Origin: Balneolaceae bacterium
Lineage (GTDB): Bacteria; Bacteroidota; Rhodothermia; Balneolales; Balneolaceae
Direction of reading: 5' to 3'
NCBI GenBank assembly: GCA_007118525.1
Contig: SKRK01000257.1
Location: 1-8,228 of the forward strand
Length of the DNA: 8,228 nt
This document shows positions 5,806-8,228 of this stretch, in pieces (position 1 is the first letter of the stretch; the number at the start of each line of letters is the position of its first letter). The position numbers and the translations under genes were made by a program. The notes beneath the pieces were generated by a model. It was not told the DNA's origin. It did not search any database and was given only the letters and a program-made list of their open reading frames with translations.

Positions 5806-7647
5806 CTACTCTACGGTAACGCTTTTTGCGAGATTACGGGGCTGATCAACGTTACATCCCCGGTTCACCGCAATGTAGTAAGAAAGAAGTTGTAAAGGAA
5901 TTACCGTTAATAGTGGTGAAAAACAGTCAACTGTTGAAGGTATAGAGATCGAGAATTCTGAGAGATCTTTTACGTCACTGTTCTCACTGTTCATAATTGA
6001 GATAATTCTTCCTTTACGGGCTCTTACCTCTTCAATATTGGAGATCATCTTGTCGTTCGTATGGTCGGTGGCGGCGATAACAACAACCGGCATCATCTCG
6101 TCAATTAGTGCAATAGGGCCGTGTTTCATCTCTGCAGCGGGGTATCCTTCTGCGTGAATGTATGAGATCTCTTTTAGTTTCAGTGCTCCTTCCAGCGCAA
6201 CCGGGAAGTTATAGCTTCTGCCCAGGTAGAGAAAGTTAGGCGCATAGGTAAACAAACTTGCCATCTTCTTAATATTTTCGTCACACTCCTTCAGAATCTG
6301 ATCTACTTTATCGGGAATAAGGGAGAGTTCTTTAATGTATCTGGCAGCTTCTTTTTTGCTGATGGTTCCCTTTTTCATTCCAGTGGCAAGGGCCATCATA
6401 GTAAGCACCACAACCTGTGCGGTAAATGCCTTGGTAGAGGCCACACCAATTTCAGGTCCCGCATGGGTAAACACACCGGCATCGGTCTCCCTTGAGATGG
6501 TGGATCCTACAACATTGCAGATTCCTAAAACTTTTGCACCCCGCTTTTTTGCTTCACGAAGCGCAGCCAGGGTATCAGCCGTCTCTCCGCTTTGTGAAAT
6601 AACCAGCATCACATCTCCTTCACCAATAAGCGGATCGCGATAGCGAAACTCAGAGGCGTACTCAACTTCAACCGGGGTTTTAGCCAGGTGCTCAAACAGA
6701 TACTCGCCAACCAGGCCGGAGTGCCAGCTTGTTCCACAGGCAGCTATTACGATTCGTTTGGCATTAACAAGCTCCTCCATCACATCTGCAATTCCGCCGA
6801 GCTGAATGGTATTCTCTTTAACATTCACCCTTCCGCGCATACAATCGGCAATTGATCGCGGCTGTTCAAAAATCTCCTTTAGCATAAAATGCGGATAGCC
6901 TGCTTTTTCAATCGCATCAATGCTGATAGCCAGCTCGTGTACCTCTTTGGTGAGCGCAATGTCATCAATCGTTTTTACTTCATAGCTGTATTTATCTACC
7001 ACAGCCATTTCACCGTCATCGAGATATACAACCTTATTGGTGTACTCAACTATGGGTGACGCATCGGAAGCAATGAACATCTCATTCTCTCCCACGCCCA
7101 GCAGCAGGGGTGAACCTTTCCGGGCAATAAAGATTTTATCCGGGAATTCGATATTTACAATCGCCAGGCCATAGGTTCCAACAATCTGTTTTAATGTGAG
7201 CTGAATGGCCTGCTCAAAGGTAACATCCTTCGAAGTGGTGTAGATCTCCTCAAGAAGCTGAGCTATAATTTCTGTATCGGTCTGGCTGCTAAAGGTTCGG
7301 CCGCGCTCTATCAGTTTTTTCTTTAGGGAGGTGTAGTTTTCTATAATACCGTTGTGCACTACGGCAATATTTCCCGACTGGCTCATGTGTGGATGTGAAT
7401 TGACATCATTAGGTTCGCCATGGGTTGCCCACCGGGTATGGCCAATTCCAATGTGCCCTTTCAGCCCGTTGGCAAAGATCCCCTTCTCCAGATTAACAAC
7501 TTTACCCTTTCCCTTCTGGATGCTCATCCGGCCATTCATAATGGCTACTCCGGCCGAATCATATCCTCTGTACTCAAGCCTTTTTAAACCCTTTACAAGA
7601 ACTTCACCTGCTTCTCTGTCTCCTACGTATCCAACAATACCGCACAT
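5806..7647 (-). CDS. glmS: Glutamine--fructose-6-phosphate aminotransferase (isomerizing)
   Basis: GlmS makes glucosamine 6-phosphate from fructose 6-phosphate and glutamine, the entry step to UDP-GlcNAc for peptidoglycan and other surface sugars. The 613 residues match the usual length of about 610. MCGIVGYVG places Cys2 as the N-terminal nucleophile after Met removal. The glutaminase domain (about 2-225) also shows GHTRWATHG (69-77), NSHPH (83-87) and HNGIIENY (98-105). Two SIS sugar-binding domains follow, with CGTSWHS (304-310), SQSGETADT (351-359) and the EGALKLKEISYIHAEG segment (486-501). The C-terminus, DQPRNLAKSVTVE, is the conserved end that closes the active site. It is complete and cytosolic. 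ATG 7645-7647 is fixed by the obligatory Cys2. Only 87 bp separate it from the divergent GlmU-like gene, and I see no glmS ribozyme there. Confidence 0.98.
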   Translation of the reverse strand: MCGIVGYVGDREAGEVLVKGLKRLEYRGYDSAGVAIMNGRMSIQKGKGKVVNLEKGIFANGLKGHIGIGHTRWATHGEPNDVNSHPHMSQSGNIAVVHNGIIENYTSLKKKLIERGRTFSSQTDTEIIAQLLEEIYTTSKDVTFEQAIQLTLKQIVGTYGLAIVNIEFPDKIFIARKGSPLLLGVGENEMFIASDASPIVEYTNKVVYLDDGEMAVVDKYSYEVKTIDDIALTKEVHELAISIDAIEKAGYPHFMLKEIFEQPRSIADCMRGRVNVKENTIQLGGIADVMEELVNAKRIVIAACGTSWHSGLVGEYLFEHLAKTPVEVEYASEFRYRDPLIGEGDVMLVISQSGETADTLAALREAKKRGAKVLGICNVVGSTISRETDAGVFTHAGPEIGVASTKAFTAQVVVLTMMALATGMKKGTISKKEAARYIKELSLIPDKVDQILKECDENIKKMASLFTYAPNFLYLGRSYNFPVALEGALKLKEISYIHAEGYPAAEMKHGPIALIDEMMPVVVIAATDHTNDKMISNIEEVRARKGRIISIMNSENSDVKDLSEFSISIPSTVDCFSPLLTVIPLQLLSYYIAVNRGCNVDQPRNLAKSVTVE

Positions 7648-7734
7648 ATTTTATACTTTCTAATGGTTTATAGTTATTCGCTCGAATTTGCTAAGTTACG
7701 AATCCATGAATCAGAATAAAGAAAGTAATTAACA
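7648..7734. promoter_or_regulatory. Divergent promoter region between glmS and the GlmU-like gene
   Basis: These 87 AT-rich bases separate two genes transcribed away from each other, so promoters for both must lie here or overlap the coding starts. Weak purine-rich ribosome sites are visible: AGAAAG ahead of glmS on the minus strand and GAAAG ahead of the ATG at 7735 on the plus strand. I cannot place -7 and -33 elements with confidence for either gene. Shared regulation of two amino-sugar genes is an inference from the layout. Confidence 0.5.
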
Positions 7735-8228
7735 ATGAGTATTAGATATTGCTTATTTGAAGATGAGTTCCTTGAGAATTTTCATCCTCTTACATTAACG
7801 CGTCCGGTTTACGACTTAAGGGTTGGTATCTTTACACTTGCAGAGAAATGGAAATATTCATTATCCCTGCCTGAAGAGCTTAATGGACCTCTCAGGGAAC
7901 ATTTGAAGGGTGTATTTGAAGAGCCGGAAATGACCGGCAATGAGGATGCCGCAGTGTGGATAAATCCCCGTTTTATACCTGATGGAGAGCTAATCGATCA
8001 AATTAGAAATCTTTCACTTAATGACGCACTCTTTTGTGAAGAACAGCTCATTGCCGCTCATGTTGATCTTCCAACTCACAAACTGTGGATGCAAAAAGGT
8101 ATCGACGCATCTAAACTCACTAAACAAAAGCTGAAGCCGGATGGCTTTATCATCTTAAAGAACATTTGGGAGCTGTTCCAGATCAACGGTGATGAGATTG
8201 AAAAGGATATCAAGCTTTCAAAAAAAAT
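7735..8228 (+). CDS. GlmU-like sugar nucleotidyltransferase (NTP_transf_4 type), 5' part
   Basis: ATG 7735-7737 opens a frame that stays open to the window edge: 164 complete codons and two extra bases, so the 3' end is missing. The N-terminus, MSIRYCLFEDEFLENFHPLTLTRPV followed after three residues by RVGIFTLAEKW, matches the start of Bacteroidota proteins usually annotated as GlmU-like or putative sugar nucleotidyltransferases. These replace the canonical pyrophosphorylase N-terminal loop with an LTxTRPVxDLRVGI block. Further family-like parts are NDALFCEEQLIAAHV (residues about 93-107) and LKNIWELFQINGDEI. Known relatives have this domain followed by left-handed beta-helix hexapeptide repeats, which would lie beyond the window. 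The likely role is making a nucleotide-activated sugar; the exact substrate is not known. Divergent glmS supports a part in amino-sugar metabolism. The GAAAG before the start is a modest ribosome site. Confidence 0.85.
   Translation, partial: MSIRYCLFEDEFLENFHPLTLTRPVYDLRVGIFTLAEKWKYSLSLPEELNGPLREHLKGVFEEPEMTGNEDAAVWINPRFIPDGELIDQIRNLSLNDALFCEEQLIAAHVDLPTHKLWMQKGIDASKLTKQKLKPDGFIILKNIWELFQINGDEIEKDIKLSKK
7955..7963 (-). promoter_or_regulatory. Perfect DnaA box inside the GlmU-like gene
   Basis: The plus strand reads TGTGGATAA, the reverse complement of TTATCCACA, across the Val-Trp-Ile-Asn codons. It is the only perfect copy in this orientation in the window. It is isolated, about 4.8 kb from the nearest other copy, so a functional role is doubtful. 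Confidence 0.25.

Noticed and set aside
7706..7732. Eight-codon plus-strand frame just before the GlmU-like start
   Set aside because: It is too short to judge, low in complexity (MNQNKESN) and has no ribosome site; it may be chance in AT-rich DNA.
7648..7734. glmS ribozyme/riboswitch ahead of glmS
   Set aside because: Only 87 bp are available, shared with a divergent gene, and no ribozyme core was recognised. The element is mainly known from Firmicutes.

Overview
The window looks like chromosomal DNA from a member of the Bacteroidota/Balneolota side of the FCB group. This is an inference from gene content, not a database result. The pointers are a short AraC-type regulator fused to an HMA-like CxxC domain, a GlmU-like sugar nucleotidyltransferase of the NTP_transf_4 type, a histidine kinase whose HPt carries an SHTLKP motif, weak Shine-Dalgarno sites, and one promoter-like TAnnTTTG element. 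No transposase, CRISPR array, tRNA or rRNA was seen.

Layout. 1-246 (+) is the 3' end of an ElaA-like GNAT acetyltransferase. It converges on, and overlaps by 12 bp, a 657-residue soluble hybrid histidine kinase (235-2208, -) with PAS, HisKA, HATPase, REC and HPt domains. The 365-bp gap 2209-2573 holds a possible 24-codon membrane peptide (-), a Bacteroidota-type promoter candidate, and two perfect DnaA boxes flanking about 112 bp of roughly 74% AT. Next is a copper-handling block, all on the minus strand: glmS (5806-7647), the HMA-AraC regulator (5201-5764), a tandem HMA copper-binding protein (4604-5062) and a P1B-type copper ATPase body (2574-4619). The last gene, on the plus strand and divergent from glmS, is the 5' part of a GlmU-like nucleotidyltransferase (7735 to the window end).

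Main point. The tandem-HMA ORF and the ATPase body are most likely one copA gene broken by a -1 frame change at a run of ten A residues. The break contains A_AAA_AAG in the correct phase, has a GAGGTG Shine-Dalgarno-like hexamer 11 nt upstream, and is followed by a small GC hairpin containing the approach to the zero-frame stop. Zero-frame reading gives a 152-residue soluble chaperone-like protein; a -1 shift gives an 829-residue CopA of normal architecture. Escherichia coli copA is known to make a chaperone and a transporter from one gene by programmed frameshifting. Here the roles of the frames would be reversed. A sequencing error or a recent mutation in the homopolymer is the main alternative.

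How the genes work together. The AraC-type protein probably senses copper through its CxxC and controls the copA unit beside it, where a 7-bp inverted repeat lies upstream of the start. glmS and the GlmU-like gene both point to amino-sugar and nucleotide-sugar supply for the cell envelope. The kinase and the acetyltransferase have no evident link to copper.
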